The notes beneath the pieces were generated by a model. The model was not told where the DNA came from and did no database searches. It saw only the letters and a list, made by a program, of their open reading frames with translations. Below, piece by piece: positions 1 through 9,022 of a stretch of DNA of 35,549 bases (position 1 is the first letter of the stretch; the number at the start of each line of letters is the position of its first letter). The translations under genes and the position numbers were made by a program. Source of the stretch: Deltaproteobacteria bacterium. GTDB lineage: Bacteria > Myxococcota > Myxococcia > Myxococcales > 40CM-4-68-19. The stretch lies in NCBI GenBank assembly GCA_025358085.1, contig JANYKT010000183.1, positions 1 through 35,549 on the forward strand, read 5' to 3'.

Positions 1-159
1 CCCGTCATCGTCGAGGAGCTTCTGCATCGTCAGTAGAGATCATGAATGGATCTCGCGTGCAATCGGCTTGGACTGTCAAATTCCTAAGCGATCGATCGCG
101 CTCAGCTTTTGCAGGCCCACTCCCTAACACAGTAGTGCTAGGCTGCGCCGAAATCGCCC
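1..159. other. intergenic left edge, no gene seen
   Basis: About 160 bases at the left edge lie beyond the terminator of the minus-strand membrane protein gene. No reading frame here has a ribosome binding site or a recognisable product. Any neighbouring gene lies outside the window. Confidence 0.4.
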
Positions 160-206
160 GGAGAAAAATCCGTGGGACGAAGGAAGAGTGATTCCTTCGT
201 CCCACG
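160..206 (-). terminator. rho-independent terminator of the membrane protein gene
   Basis: A perfect 15-bp hairpin pairs 171-185 with 192-206 around a 6-base loop. Read on the minus strand it is followed by a run of five T (complement of the A run at 164-168). It lies about 40 bases past the stop codon of the minus-strand gene at 247-1977, which is the classic layout of an intrinsic terminator. Confidence 0.9.
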
Positions 207-246
207 TTGTTCGTTGCAGTAAAAAACAGAGCGATTGATACCTGGG

Positions 247-1977
247 TTACGGGCCCGCGACGCAAGCTCCCGCGGGCGGGGCGAGACCGAAGATCCGCAC
301 CTCGGGATCTGCATAGAGTGGAACCAGCAAAGCGTGAACGCTCTCGAGCGCGAACTCTTCCTGATGGGCGTCAAACCAGTCCCGATCGATGACGAGGGTG
401 TTGACGCCGAGCCGATCTTTCATTGAGCACAGCACCGCATACTCCGGAAATCGTTGCGCCAGCTGGGCCTGGTACCGTCCATAGCCTGGAGGAAAATAGC
501 TCGAGTATCCATTGATGATGCGTTGCCGATGATTGATCTGCGCGAACATCCGCCAGGCGTCCGGCTCGTAGTCGGACACGTGGAGGCCAGCCGGTAGAGG
601 GATATGCGCGACGACCGTTGAGGCAGGCTGTTGCCGCAGCCAATCACTCCATGGAGCGCGAGAGCTGTAGGGCACCCGAAGCAGGGGCTGGGGAATCGAG
701 AGGTTCTCCACGGCGGCCAGGACGCTGACGATTGCCACCGCGCCGAGACCCCACGGCGCTTTCATCGAGTGCGCGGCGCGAGAAATCGCCAGAGCGGCGA
801 GGACCGGCAACAAGGCCTGTGCGAGGACGGCGAAGCGGAAGACACTTCGCAGCTCGAGCAGCCCGGGGAGGAATTCCCGGAGCGCGGCGTATGGCTGCCA
901 TCCAGACAGCTCCACATTCAGGCCGAGGGAGAGCAGAAAAGCGACAACGGCGCTGAGCGTCAGAAAGGCTGTCCACATGCGGGTCCGGGAGTCGAGCAAG
1001 CCGGCGAGTGCCCCCGCGCCAGCGAGCAGGGACAGAAGGATGCCGGGGAACAGGCCGCCGGTATCACCTTCGAGCGCGTTGTCGCGCAGAGGGATTGAAA
1101 GCGTCGCCGTCGCTGGCCGGGTGATGAGATCCACGGCGTGGGCCGACATCGCTTGTACGACAGCGGCCGAGCGACTGAAGCCGAGCCGCTGGTGCGCCTG
1201 CCAGACCGGGGCGACGAGCGCGGCGAGGATGATTGCTCCAATCGCGGCAACCGCTCCAATCTTTAAATACGCTCGCAGGCTCCGTCCGTGGTGCGCGAGC
1301 GCGACTGCTCCCGCGACCAGCGCGAATGGCGCGAACATGACTGCGAGCTGTTGCGAGCAGAGGTATTGACAGAGGAAGCCCGCGACAGCCCACGCGGCAC
1401 TTCTCCCGTTTCCCGAGCGCGAGAATCGGACCAGACCTTCCAGGGTCCAGAGGATGCCGAAGATGGGCAGAATGGGGAGCACTCCAAGCTGCTTTGACAT
1501 GATGGGGAGCGCCACGCCCAGCGTTCCCGCCAGCAGGGCGAAGGGGCGCTGAACGTCGAGGCTGCGGACCAGTCGATAAGTAAAGAGACCATTCAAGACG
1601 AGGATGGCGAGCAGGATCAGGTTGTAGACGAGCGCGGGCGGGGTGTTGGCAATCCACAGGGGAGCCGACAGCGCGCCCGGCAGACTCATAGGCTCGGAGA
1701 AGGTGAATACGTCCGGTTGAGGATGAAAGAACGGAGCTTCCCAATAATGGTTGAACCCGTGGGCGGCGCGGTCGCCGGCCCACCAGAGCGTCCAGAGGCT
1801 GAAGAGGGGCACGGTCGCCTCATGCTCTGTCCCGAGTGGAATCGCCGTGGCCGGCGTCCGGGCGAGCGGCCAGGTGATGCCGATGGCCGTCGCGCATAAG
1901 GTCGCCGTGGCGATGCCAACCCACCCTGAGGGCGCACGCTGCTGCGCGGCCCTTCGATCGTCAGAAGGGCCGCGCAT
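247..1977 (-). CDS. multi-pass membrane protein, GT-C glycosyltransferase-like
   Basis: A 576-residue integral membrane protein. A first helix at about 19-36 is followed by an extracytoplasmic loop (about 45-105) rich in aromatics, Asp/Glu and His. About ten more hydrophobic helices reach residue 423 or so, and a soluble C-terminal domain fills about 430-576. This architecture resembles GT-C type glycosyltransferases and related polyprenyl-sugar-dependent membrane enzymes, which act in the inner membrane with the active site outside. I see no family-specific signature, so the substrate is unknown. The chosen ATG lies 8 bases after the stop of the upstream peptidase gene, so the two are probably co-transcribed. 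A longer frame runs further upstream but only inside the peptidase gene and in an unnatural composition, so it was not used. A strong terminator follows. Confidence 0.75.
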   Translation of the reverse strand: MRGPSDDRRAAQQRAPSGWVGIATATLCATAIGITWPLARTPATAIPLGTEHEATVPLFSLWTLWWAGDRAAHGFNHYWEAPFFHPQPDVFTFSEPMSLPGALSAPLWIANTPPALVYNLILLAILVLNGLFTYRLVRSLDVQRPFALLAGTLGVALPIMSKQLGVLPILPIFGILWTLEGLVRFSRSGNGRSAAWAVAGFLCQYLCSQQLAVMFAPFALVAGAVALAHHGRSLRAYLKIGAVAAIGAIILAALVAPVWQAHQRLGFSRSAAVVQAMSAHAVDLITRPATATLSIPLRDNALEGDTGGLFPGILLSLLAGAGALAGLLDSRTRMWTAFLTLSAVVAFLLSLGLNVELSGWQPYAALREFLPGLLELRSVFRFAVLAQALLPVLAALAISRAAHSMKAPWGLGAVAIVSVLAAVENLSIPQPLLRVPYSSRAPWSDWLRQQPASTVVAHIPLPAGLHVSDYEPDAWRMFAQINHRQRIINGYSSYFPPGYGRYQAQLAQRFPEYAVLCSMKDRLGVNTLVIDRDWFDAHQEEFALESVHALLVPLYADPEVRIFGLAPPAGACVAGP

Positions 1978-1985
1978 GCTCAAGC

Positions 1986-3026
1986 TCAGTGTTCGTCTTG
2001 CGCGCGCAGCGCCTTCTTCAGGCTTGCGGAAAACTTCGCGAGGGTCTGTCCCTTCAGCGCCGTGGTGAAGCCGTCCTCGGCGGCGGGCTGGAGCCCCTTC
2101 GAGGTGACTGCGATGCGGCCCTCGGGCGACGAGACGAGGTAGGTGCCATCCTTGCGGTGCGTGAGGAACAGGACGTAGGTCTGGCCCGCCTGGTAGGGAC
2201 CATCCTCGTCGAGAATGTACTTCGCGTTGCCGGTATGAAAGAGCGCGAACTCGTCCTCGAGGTCGCCGGTGAAGGACTCCTGCACCCCGAAGGCGATGCG
2301 CTGCGTGGGGATGCGATCGACGTCGTCCTTTCCGACCGGCATGGTGAGGTCCGGCCCGGCGGAAACGCCGGTCACCGTTGCGACGACCACTGCATCGGCA
2401 TTCGCCACGGCGTCCTGCAGGCTGGTGGGCCGATAGTTCCACATAGCGGAAGCGACAGGCGCGCCAGCCGCGGGCTGCGCCGGGCTGGTCGTCGGCGAAT
2501 ATCCAAGGTTGGCATACTTCGCTGCGATGTCATCGATGTTGTGCTGGACCACCGAGTAACCGGGATAGGTCCCGATGTCGTAGTAGTAACCGCCGCCCAT
2601 GCAGCCGCCATCGTTGGAATGCGTCAGGCCAAAGAGGTGGCCGACCTCCTGGCAGAAGATTCCCTGGGCGGCGTTGGAAGAGGGATTGTAAGAGAGGTTG
2701 ACGCGCGCGTGCCCGTGCGTGATGACGCACCCGCTGCTGCTCTCGATGGACGCGAGGCCGCCCCATCCCGTGCTGCCGAAGTAGCCGTCGAAGACGCTGA
2801 TGGTCGTGTGGTACCCGACATCGTAGACCGACAGGACAGTGTTGTTGTTCCAGTCGTTGATGGCCGCGGTGGCCTCGGCCTTCATGGTCGAGTTGTTCCA
2901 GGCCTGCACGGTCCTCGACGCCTGGACCCAGCAACCCCAGTCGTGGGCCTCGGCGGCCGGCGCTGCCGCCATTGCCAGAACGATGAACGCTACTGCGAGG
3001 TGTGTTCCTCTGATCGATCGCTTCAT
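1986..3026 (-). CDS. secreted metzincin-like peptidase homologue with altered zinc motif
   Basis: 346 residues. Residues 1-27 form a Sec signal peptide ending in AEA before HDWGCW. The segment at 125-142 reads CQEVGHLFGLTH followed by a Cys-Met pair. This matches the HExxHxxGxxH zinc site plus Met of matrixin-like metallopeptidases, but the first His is Gln126; Glu127, His130 and His136 remain. Cys125 and Cys141 could form a disulfide across the site. Residues about 195-305 look like a separate beta-rich domain ending in a SPEGRIAV segment, a pattern I have seen in secreted proteins of unknown role. Start: ATG preceded by AGGAGA at good spacing. It is probably the first gene of a two-gene unit with the membrane protein downstream. 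Whether it is catalytically active is uncertain because of the Gln. Confidence 0.8.
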   Translation of the reverse strand: MKRSIRGTHLAVAFIVLAMAAAPAAEAHDWGCWVQASRTVQAWNNSTMKAEATAAINDWNNNTVLSVYDVGYHTTISVFDGYFGSTGWGGLASIESSSGCVITHGHARVNLSYNPSSNAAQGIFCQEVGHLFGLTHSNDGGCMGGGYYYDIGTYPGYSVVQHNIDDIAAKYANLGYSPTTSPAQPAAGAPVASAMWNYRPTSLQDAVANADAVVVATVTGVSAGPDLTMPVGKDDVDRIPTQRIAFGVQESFTGDLEDEFALFHTGNAKYILDEDGPYQAGQTYVLFLTHRKDGTYLVSSPEGRIAVTSKGLQPAAEDGFTTALKGQTLAKFSASLKKALRAQDEH

Positions 3027-3335
3027 GATGTCTCCTGGTTTGTCGCTCCCGGCTTTTGCCAGGGACGGCGTGATTGACTCGAGCGTGAAATCAATGAGCT
3101 TCACAGAAGCCCGCGGGATGCGGCGCGGAATGGGCGCCCATTCCAATTCATGTGCAATGGGGTGCGACAGTAGAAAATGATTTCCCACCGGGGAATCTTC
3201 AGTAACGTCGCTCAACTCGTCTGGTTTACCTTAAAGGACCTATCTAGAGAGCTATTGAGTCGATTACCGGGACGTGTGGAATGCTCGCACCGATTGGTGG
3301 ACGTACGGACTGTCTATGATCTCGTGCCTGACGTC
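3027..3335. other. intergenic region upstream of the peptidase gene
   Basis: About 310 bases between the 3' end of the copper ATPase gene and the start of the peptidase gene, both on the minus strand. It should carry the peptidase promoter. It contains a perfect 18-bp palindrome at 3127-3144 and a small TTCCC/GGGAA inverted repeat near 3182-3195. No gene and no convincing terminator were found. Confidence 0.5.
3127..3144. repeat. perfect 18-bp palindrome, possible operator
   Basis: GGAATGGGC is followed directly by its exact reverse complement GCCCATTCC. It lies about 100 bases upstream of the peptidase start, where a regulator site could be. The binding protein is unknown. Confidence 0.45.
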
Positions 3336-5651
3336 TTAAATCGCAGTCTTCCGCAGGCGGAGCGCATTGGTGATCACCGAGACCGAACTGAAGCTCATCG
3401 CCGCACTCGCGATCATGGGACTCAGCAGGATGCCAAAGAATGGATAGAGCGCTCCGGCCGCCAGGGGCACGCCGAGCGCGTTGTAAACAAAGGCCCAGAA
3501 CAGGTTCTGGCGAATGTTTCGCAACGTGGCGCGGCTGAGTTTGCGGGCGCGAACGATACCGCGCAGATCGCCTTTGACCAGCGTGATGCCGGCGCTCTCC
3601 ATGGCGACATCGGTGCCAGTTCCCATCGCGATGCCCACGTGAGCCGCGGCCAGCGCGGGTGCGTCGTTGATTCCGTCTCCGGCCATTGCGACGATGCGGC
3701 CCGCGCGGCGAAGCCGGTCCACCGCTTCGCTCTTCTGCGCGGGCATTACTTCGGCTTCGAAATCGTCGATACCCAGCTTGCGTGCGACGGCCTCTGCCGT
3801 GGTCCGGCTGTCGCCCGTCATCATCACCACCCGCACGCCCTCTTCGCGCAACAGGCGCAACGCCTCCGCCGTCGAGGACTTGATGGGGTCGGCCACGCCG
3901 AGCAACCCGGCTAGCTTCCCGTCGATGGCGACGAACAGGATGGTCTGGCCCTCGGCCCTCAGTTCTTCGGCTCGCTGCTGCGCTCTTTCGATCAGGACGT
4001 GGCCGCTATCGAGGAATTTCGGGCTCCCCACCCAGACCTCATGGTCCTCCACGCGGCCCACTACGCCCCCGCCCGTTGCCGACTTGAACGCGGCGACAGG
4101 GGCCAGCGGCAGACCGCGCTTCTCCGCACCCTGCACGATGGCGTGACCCAGCGGGTGCTCGCTCGCGCGCTCGACGCTGGCTGCAAGCCTGAGCACGTCG
4201 TTCTCGTGGAATGGTTCGTAGGCCTCGGCCGAGACGAGGCGTGGCTTGCCCTCGGTGAGTGTCCCGGTCTTGTCGACGAGCAGGGTATCGACCTTTTCCA
4301 TCGTCTCAAGCGCCTCGGCATTGCGCACCAGCACTCCCGCGGCCGCGCCGCGCCCCGTGCCCACCATGATGCTCATCGGGGTCGCGAGGCCGAGCGCGCA
4401 CGGACAAGCAATGATCAGCACCGCCACCGCATTGACGATTGCATGCGCTAGGCGCGGCTCGGGTCCGACCGTGAACCAGACAATGAAGGTCGCGATAGCG
4501 ACCCCGATCACGACCGGAACGAACCAGCCGGCGACTTTGTCCGCGAGCCGCTGGATGGGCGCGCGAGTTCGCTGCGCCTGGCCGACCATCCGCACGATCT
4601 GCGCCAGAAGGGTAGCGTCGCCGACCCGCTCGGCGCGCATCAGGAAGCTGCCCACGCCATTGACAGTAGCGCCAGTGACCTTTGCTCCCGGCTCCTTGTC
4701 GACGGGGACCGGCTCGCCCGTCACCATCGATTCATCGACCGCGCTCCGTCCTTCGATGACGACGCCGTCGACCGGAACCTTCTCGCCGGGGCGAACGCGC
4801 AGCACATCGCCCGCGACGATCTGCGCCAGCGGAACATCGTGCTCCGTGCCATCCTGCTCGACCTTGCGCGCGAGTTTGGGAGACAGGCCCAAAAGCGCCT
4901 GCAGCGCCCCGCGGGTCCGCGCCCGCGCGCGCAGTTCCAGCACCTGTCCGAGCAGCACCAGCGAGACGATGAAGGCGGCCGGCTCGAAATACACTGGCGG
5001 GAGTCCGTGCTGCAGCAGCGCCGCGGGCAAGAGACCCGGAGCCACGGTGGCGACCACGCTGAATCCGTAGGCCACACCGGTCCCGAGCGCAATCAAGGTG
5101 AACATATTGAGACTGCGATTGACGACTGAAGCCCAGCCGCGCTGGAAGAAGGGCCAGCCCGCCCACAGCACCGTGGGAGTTGCGAGCGCAAATTCAATCC
5201 ATGGCAGCCAGCGTCCCAGCGCGGACTGCACCGGCATTCCCGGAAGCAAATCACTCATACCGAGAAGGAAGACCGGCACGGTGAAGAACAGGCTGATCCG
5301 GAACCTCCGGCTCATATCGATGAGTTCCGGGTTTGGTGCTTCCTCCGCGACCGAACGCGGCTCCAGCGCCATTCCGCAAACAGGGCAGGGCATCGGGTGA
5401 TCAGACTCGACCTCTGGATCCATTGGACAGACCCACGTCGTCCCCGCGGGCGCGGCCGGCGCGGGTGGCCTGGGCGCGAGCACCTGCGCGGGGGCGGACT
5501 CGAACTTTGACTTGCACTTCGCGCTGCAGAAGCCGTATTCGCGGCCTTGGTAGTGGGCCAACCCGCCTTTCGGATGGTCGAGGTCCACCTTCATTCCGCA
5601 GACGGGGTCGATACTTTGGCGCGTAGCTTCAGCGACGCTGTGCTGTTCCAT
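3336..5651 (-). CDS. copA: P1B-type copper-exporting ATPase
   Basis: 771 residues. It pumps Cu(I) from the cytoplasm using ATP and sits in the inner membrane. Domain order: an N-terminal YHS domain (about 13-55, DPVCGMKV start), a heavy-metal-binding domain with CPMDP and CPVCGM (about 73-98), then the ATPase core. Visible motifs are TGE at 311-313, the metal-site CPC at 416-418, phosphorylated Asp460 in [11 protein letters not shown] at 499-500 and GDGINDAP from 658. The C-terminal helix carries MSFSS, typical of Cu(I) pumps. There is no ferredoxin-like HMA domain; the YHS plus metal-binding pair replaces it, which is common in this subgroup. Start: ATG preceded by GGGAG. It is transcribed divergently from the two-component genes 83 bases away, so the regulator may control it. 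Symbol by family; CopB/silver pumps are the main alternative. Confidence 0.95.
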   Translation of the reverse strand: MEQHSVAEATRQSIDPVCGMKVDLDHPKGGLAHYQGREYGFCSAKCKSKFESAPAQVLAPRPPAPAAPAGTTWVCPMDPEVESDHPMPCPVCGMALEPRSVAEEAPNPELIDMSRRFRISLFFTVPVFLLGMSDLLPGMPVQSALGRWLPWIEFALATPTVLWAGWPFFQRGWASVVNRSLNMFTLIALGTGVAYGFSVVATVAPGLLPAALLQHGLPPVYFEPAAFIVSLVLLGQVLELRARARTRGALQALLGLSPKLARKVEQDGTEHDVPLAQIVAGDVLRVRPGEKVPVDGVVIEGRSAVDESMVTGEPVPVDKEPGAKVTGATVNGVGSFLMRAERVGDATLLAQIVRMVGQAQRTRAPIQRLADKVAGWFVPVVIGVAIATFIVWFTVGPEPRLAHAIVNAVAVLIIACPCALGLATPMSIMVGTGRGAAAGVLVRNAEALETMEKVDTLLVDKTGTLTEGKPRLVSAEAYEPFHENDVLRLAASVERASEHPLGHAIVQGAEKRGLPLAPVAAFKSATGGGVVGRVEDHEVWVGSPKFLDSGHVLIERAQQRAEELRAEGQTILFVAIDGKLAGLLGVADPIKSSTAEALRLLREEGVRVVMMTGDSRTTAEAVARKLGIDDFEAEVMPAQKSEAVDRLRRAGRIVAMAGDGINDAPALAAAHVGIAMGTGTDVAMESAGITLVKGDLRGIVRARKLSRATLRNIRQNLFWAFVYNALGVPLAAGALYPFFGILLSPMIASAAMSFSSVSVITNALRLRKTAI

Positions 5652-5734
5652 TGCGTTCTCCCGCTACCAGGGCCGGCCAGCCGGCTGCGCGGACACGGCC
5701 GCACTGGTGAGCGAATGATTGTATTGTCTCCTGC
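5652..5734. promoter_or_regulatory. divergent promoter region, copper ATPase / histidine kinase
   Basis: 83 bases separate two divergent genes and must carry at least the promoters for both unless transcription enters from outside. The ATPase side has a clear GGGAG ribosome site; the kinase side has none that is convincing. No clean -35/-10 or -24/-12 pair was found by eye. Confidence 0.45.
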
Positions 5735-7183
5735 GTGAAGCGGATACTTGAAGGCACCTCGCGCCGGATCTTCGCCGCTTTCGCGGTGCTGGTCCTGCTC
5801 TTCGCGGCGGCTTCAACCTTTGCCTTCGCGGGTATGAAGGAGGTTCACGAAGGGCTGCACAACGTCCGCGCGCAAGAGGAGCAGGTGCGCACGGTCCTCG
5901 AGCTGGCCAGCGCCGCGCGGGACGTCTACGCGCATGTGGCGCACACCATCATTCTCGGCAACAGTTCGCACCGTGCACTTTTTGCCGCCGCCCGGGACCA
6001 CGCCTTGCAGCTGGCCGCCCAGGTGCAGGAGGAGCAGCGGGACCCGGCCGCTTCAGCGCTCGCGGGCAGCATTGCCACTTCACTGGAAGACCTGGACGAA
6101 GGGTTTCGCGACCGGCTCCTTCCGGCAGTGGAATCGCATGACCACGCGCGCATCGAGGCGGAGCACGCGGTCGAGCAGGCGCTGGTGGCCGACGTGCAGC
6201 AGCGGGTCGACCAGATCGCGCGCCTCACCCTCGCGCGGATCGGCGACTTTGAGCAGCATGCGAGCGCCATTCAGCACGCCACGGTTCGATGGACGTTGCT
6301 TTGCCTGGCCGGTGCTCCATTCGCTGCCATCGCGATGGGTATCTATCTCGGCCGGTCCATCGCCAGGCCTGTTGCGAGGCTCAGCGCTGGCGCGGCACTC
6401 ATCGCTAAAGGCGATCTGAGCACCCGCATCGAGCTTGGCGGCAATGACGAGTTTGCGCAGCTCGCGAGGCAATTCAACGATATGACGACTTCGCTGCAGG
6501 CCGACCAGGCCATGCTGCTGCAGAGCGAGCGGCTGGCCGGCGTGGGCCGGCTGGCCGCGGGCGTGGCGCATGAAATCAATAACCCGTTGACCGTGATCCT
6601 CGGTTACGTGAGGCTCTTGCGGCGCGACGCGCGGGGAAGGCTCGCGACCGATCTGGCGGCTGTCGAAGAGGAAGCGATTCGTTGTCAGGAAATCGTCGAG
6701 GGCTTGCTCGATTTGTCCCGCCCCCTGGCCTCGCTCGGGGAGCCGGTTGAACTGCGAGAGGTGGTTGAAGCGGTCACCTCGCGGTTGCGCGATGCCGGCC
6801 GGCTTTCCGGCGTGGCCGTGCGGATCGATGGCAGAGGCACGGTCTCCGGCAATGCAGAGCGGCTGCGCCAGGTCGCGCTGAACCTGATCAAGAACGCAGC
6901 CGAGGCGGCCGGACCGCGGGGCGAAGTGTCCGTGGAGATCGATTCCCAAGGGGATGCCGTGGTCATGCGCATCATCGATTCGGGTCCGGGCCTGACGGAC
7001 GAGCAGCGGCGGCGGCTCTTCGAGCCCTTCTTCACGACCAAGGCCGCCGGGACTGGCCTGGGACTCGCCGTGTCGCGCGCCATCGCGCACGCGCATGGCG
7101 GCGAGATTGAAGCTGCCAATGCCTCGCCGCGCGGCGCCCTCTTTACCTTGCGGTTACCGGCGATGCCGGGGAGAGCGTCATGA
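5735..7183 (+). CDS. sensor histidine kinase
   Basis: 482 residues with a GTG start. Layout: membrane helix 1 (about 12-33), a periplasmic helical sensor region (34-184), helix 2 (about 185-206), a HAMP linker (about 206-258), then HisKA with phospho-acceptor His279 in HEINNPL. The HATPase domain has an N box (NLIKNAAEA, 383-391), G1 (DSGPGL, 415-420) and G2 (GTGLGL, 439-444). It should sense an envelope signal and phosphorylate the response regulator encoded next; the genes overlap by four bases (ATGA). Its position between the copper ATPase and cupredoxin genes suggests metal as the signal, but the periplasmic region has no obvious Cys/His/Met metal cluster, so that is inference. The start lacks a good Shine-Dalgarno site, but it keeps the full first helix. 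Confidence 0.93.
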   Translation: MKRILEGTSRRIFAAFAVLVLLFAAASTFAFAGMKEVHEGLHNVRAQEEQVRTVLELASAARDVYAHVAHTIILGNSSHRALFAAARDHALQLAAQVQEEQRDPAASALAGSIATSLEDLDEGFRDRLLPAVESHDHARIEAEHAVEQALVADVQQRVDQIARLTLARIGDFEQHASAIQHATVRWTLLCLAGAPFAAIAMGIYLGRSIARPVARLSAGAALIAKGDLSTRIELGGNDEFAQLARQFNDMTTSLQADQAMLLQSERLAGVGRLAAGVAHEINNPLTVILGYVRLLRRDARGRLATDLAAVEEEAIRCQEIVEGLLDLSRPLASLGEPVELREVVEAVTSRLRDAGRLSGVAVRIDGRGTVSGNAERLRQVALNLIKNAAEAAGPRGEVSVEIDSQGDAVVMRIIDSGPGLTDEQRRRLFEPFFTTKAAGTGLGLAVSRAIAHAHGGEIEAANASPRGALFTLRLPAMPGRAS

Positions 7184-8592
7184 AGAAGGCTCGTGTTCTG
7201 CTGGTCGATGATAAAGAGTCGATCCTGCAGCTGCTCGTGCGGATCCTGGGCGACGCGTACGAAATGACGCTCGCTTCCGACGGTACCAAGGCGCTCGCAT
7301 CCATCAATGCCGCTGAATTCGATGTCGTGCTCAGCGACATCCGCATGCCTGGCGCCGACGGGTTCGAGGTGCTCCGCGCGGTCAAGGCTCGCTCGCCTCA
7401 AACCGCGGTCGTGCTGATGACCGCCTTTGCCTCGGTGCCCAAGGCAGTCGAGGCGATGCAACTCGGGGCCTTTGACTACCTGCAGAAACCGTTCGAGCCC
7501 GATCAGGTGGCATTGGTCATCGCGCGCGCGGCCGACAGCCGGCGGTCGCTCGATCAAGCCTTGTCCGCGCCGGGCAGCGAGCCCGACCCCGCGACGGGAT
7601 ATCACCGGTTGATCGGGAAGAGCGCTCGGATGCAGGAGGTCTACGCGCTGCTGCGGAAAGCGGCGCAACTCGATATCACGGTGCTGCTCAGTGGGGAGAG
7701 CGGCACGGGAAAGGAGCTGGCGGCGCACGCCCTCCACTCCGCGAGCGCACGCAGTGCCGGCCGTTTCATCGCCGTGAATTGCGGCGCGCTTCCGCAAGAG
7801 CTGATCGAGAGTGAGCTGTTTGGCCATGCCAGGGGCGCGTTCACCGGCGCCTCGCTCGCCAAGGCCGGGCTGTTCGAGGAAGCCGCCCGAGGTACCATCT
7901 TCCTCGACGAAATCGGCGAGTTGCCGCTGGCCGCGCAGGTCAAACTTAACCGTGCGCTCCAGGAGCGCGAGATCCGGCGGGTCGGCGATAACAGCTCGGT
8001 CAAGATAGACGTGCGCGTCATTACCGCGACCCACCGCGACCTGAAAGCCGACGCGCAGGCGGGACGCTTTCGCGAGGATCTCTACTACCGGCTCAACGTC
8101 TTTCCGGTCCGCCTGCCGCCGCTGCGCGAACGGGTCGAGGATCTACCGCTGCTGGCCGCTCATTTTCTCGACAAGTACGCCCGCATCTACCAGCGTCAAT
8201 TCGAAGGGTTCGACGCCGAGGCGACCAGCGCGATGGCTGCCTATGGCTGGCCGGGCAACGTTCGAGAGCTCGAGAACGTGATCGAGCGCGCGGTCGCAGT
8301 GGCTTCTCCGCCACTCCTTCTCCGGGCGGACCTGACGGCCGAGCTCCGGCTGACGTCAGACGTGGCGCTGCCTGTGGAGTCCCTCGTCAAGATGCCGTAT
8401 CGCGAGGCGGTCGATATCGGGCGCGAGCGGGTCTCCCGGGAATACCTCAGCGCGCTCTTGCGCGAATTCAATGGCAATGTGACACGTGCCGCCGAGCGCG
8501 CGGGCATGGAGCGCGAGAGCCTGCATCGCTTGCTGCGGCGCTATTCGCTGCAATCGGAAGACTTCAAAAGCCCCGAACAAAAATCAGAATGA
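7180..8592 (+). CDS. NtrC-family sigma-54-dependent response regulator
   Basis: 470 residues. The receiver domain spans 1-120, with acidic residues Asp10/Asp11, phospho-acceptor Asp53 and Lys103. The AAA+ sigma-54 interaction domain spans about 142-375: Walker A GESGTGK (172-178), the sigma-54-contacting GAFTGA loop (219-224), Walker B at about 240-246 and an arginine-finger region near 298-304. A Fis-type helix-turn-helix lies at about 420-455. All key residues of an active enhancer-binding protein are present. It is translationally coupled to the kinase, so the two form a cognate pair. The likely targets are nearby sigma-54 promoters; a good one lies in front of the cupredoxin gene just downstream. 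The convergent cupredoxin gene ends 51 bases after this gene. Confidence 0.95.
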   Translation: MKKARVLLVDDKESILQLLVRILGDAYEMTLASDGTKALASINAAEFDVVLSDIRMPGADGFEVLRAVKARSPQTAVVLMTAFASVPKAVEAMQLGAFDYLQKPFEPDQVALVIARAADSRRSLDQALSAPGSEPDPATGYHRLIGKSARMQEVYALLRKAAQLDITVLLSGESGTGKELAAHALHSASARSAGRFIAVNCGALPQELIESELFGHARGAFTGASLAKAGLFEEAARGTIFLDEIGELPLAAQVKLNRALQEREIRRVGDNSSVKIDVRVITATHRDLKADAQAGRFREDLYYRLNVFPVRLPPLRERVEDLPLLAAHFLDKYARIYQRQFEGFDAEATSAMAAYGWPGNVRELENVIERAVAVASPPLLLRADLTAELRLTSDVALPVESLVKMPYREAVDIGRERVSREYLSALLREFNGNVTRAAERAGMERESLHRLLRRYSLQSEDFKSPEQKSE

Positions 8593-8643
8593 GCGACTCC
8601 TGCATGAATCGTTTCAAGCGCCGCAATCGGCGAGCCTCCCTGC

Positions 8644-8952
8644 TTACTCGACGAGCAGAACTCCGGAGGCCATATCCATGCCGCAGGCGTAACGGATCTC
8701 GCCCGTCTTCACCGGCGTGAAGTGGACCTCGACAGGCTTGTTCAAAGGCAGGTCTTTGCTCACGCTCGCGTCCTTGATGACGAGCTTCTTGGCACAGGTC
8801 TGGTCGGTTGTGCGGGTGAAGATGAGCTTGAGCGGCTCACCCTTCTTGACGCGCACCTTGGCTGGTTCGAAGCCGTTCGAGTCGACCTTCAGGTTGACGG
8901 TCCGGGGTACCGCGGTAGCGAGCAACAGGAAGGCGGTGAGTGCGAAGTTCAT
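8644..8952 (-). CDS. small periplasmic cupredoxin-like protein
   Basis: 102 residues. A short signal peptide (about 1-15) is followed by a single cupredoxin-like domain of the EfeO/Cupredoxin_1 type. The C-terminal CGMDMASG segment supplies a Cys and Mets, and an earlier Cys lies in QTCAKK. Such domains bind copper or other metals in the periplasm and often lie next to P1B ATPases. Start: ATG preceded by AAAGGAG. A well-matched sigma-54 type promoter (9004-9019) lies about 40 bases upstream of the predicted leader. A role as copper carrier or sink within the copper region is inference from context. Confidence 0.85.
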   Translation of the reverse strand: MNFALTAFLLLATAVPRTVNLKVDSNGFEPAKVRVKKGEPLKLIFTRTTDQTCAKKLVIKDASVSKDLPLNKPVEVHFTPVKTGEIRYACGMDMASGVLLVE

Positions 8953-9003
8953 GGGGTCTCCTTTGCGCTTGAGATGTGGCAAACGCGGTGTGGATTCACT
9001 CCT

Positions 9004-9019
9004 TGCATGGACGGTGCCT
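9004..9019 (-). promoter_or_regulatory. sigma-54 type -24/-12 promoter of the cupredoxin gene
   Basis: Read on the minus strand the site is AGGCAC, five bases, then ATGCA. The consensus is TGGCAC-N5-TTGCA. The invariant GG and GC are ten bases apart as required. It lies between the zinc-ribbon gene stop and the cupredoxin ATG, giving a leader of roughly 40 bases. A sigma-54 activator gene sits just downstream of the cupredoxin gene, which supports a functional link. Confidence 0.65.
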
Positions 9020-9022
9020 ATC

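Noticed and set aside
5-265. 86-residue minus-strand frame at the left edge
   Set aside because: It runs through a perfect terminator hairpin and has no natural features.
1978-2442. N-terminal extension of the GT-C-like protein
   Set aside because: It lies inside the peptidase gene and encodes Arg/Gly-rich shadow sequence.
8593-8643. Terminator between the response regulator and cupredoxin genes
   Set aside because: Only a 5-bp CGCCG/CGGCG stem without a T run.
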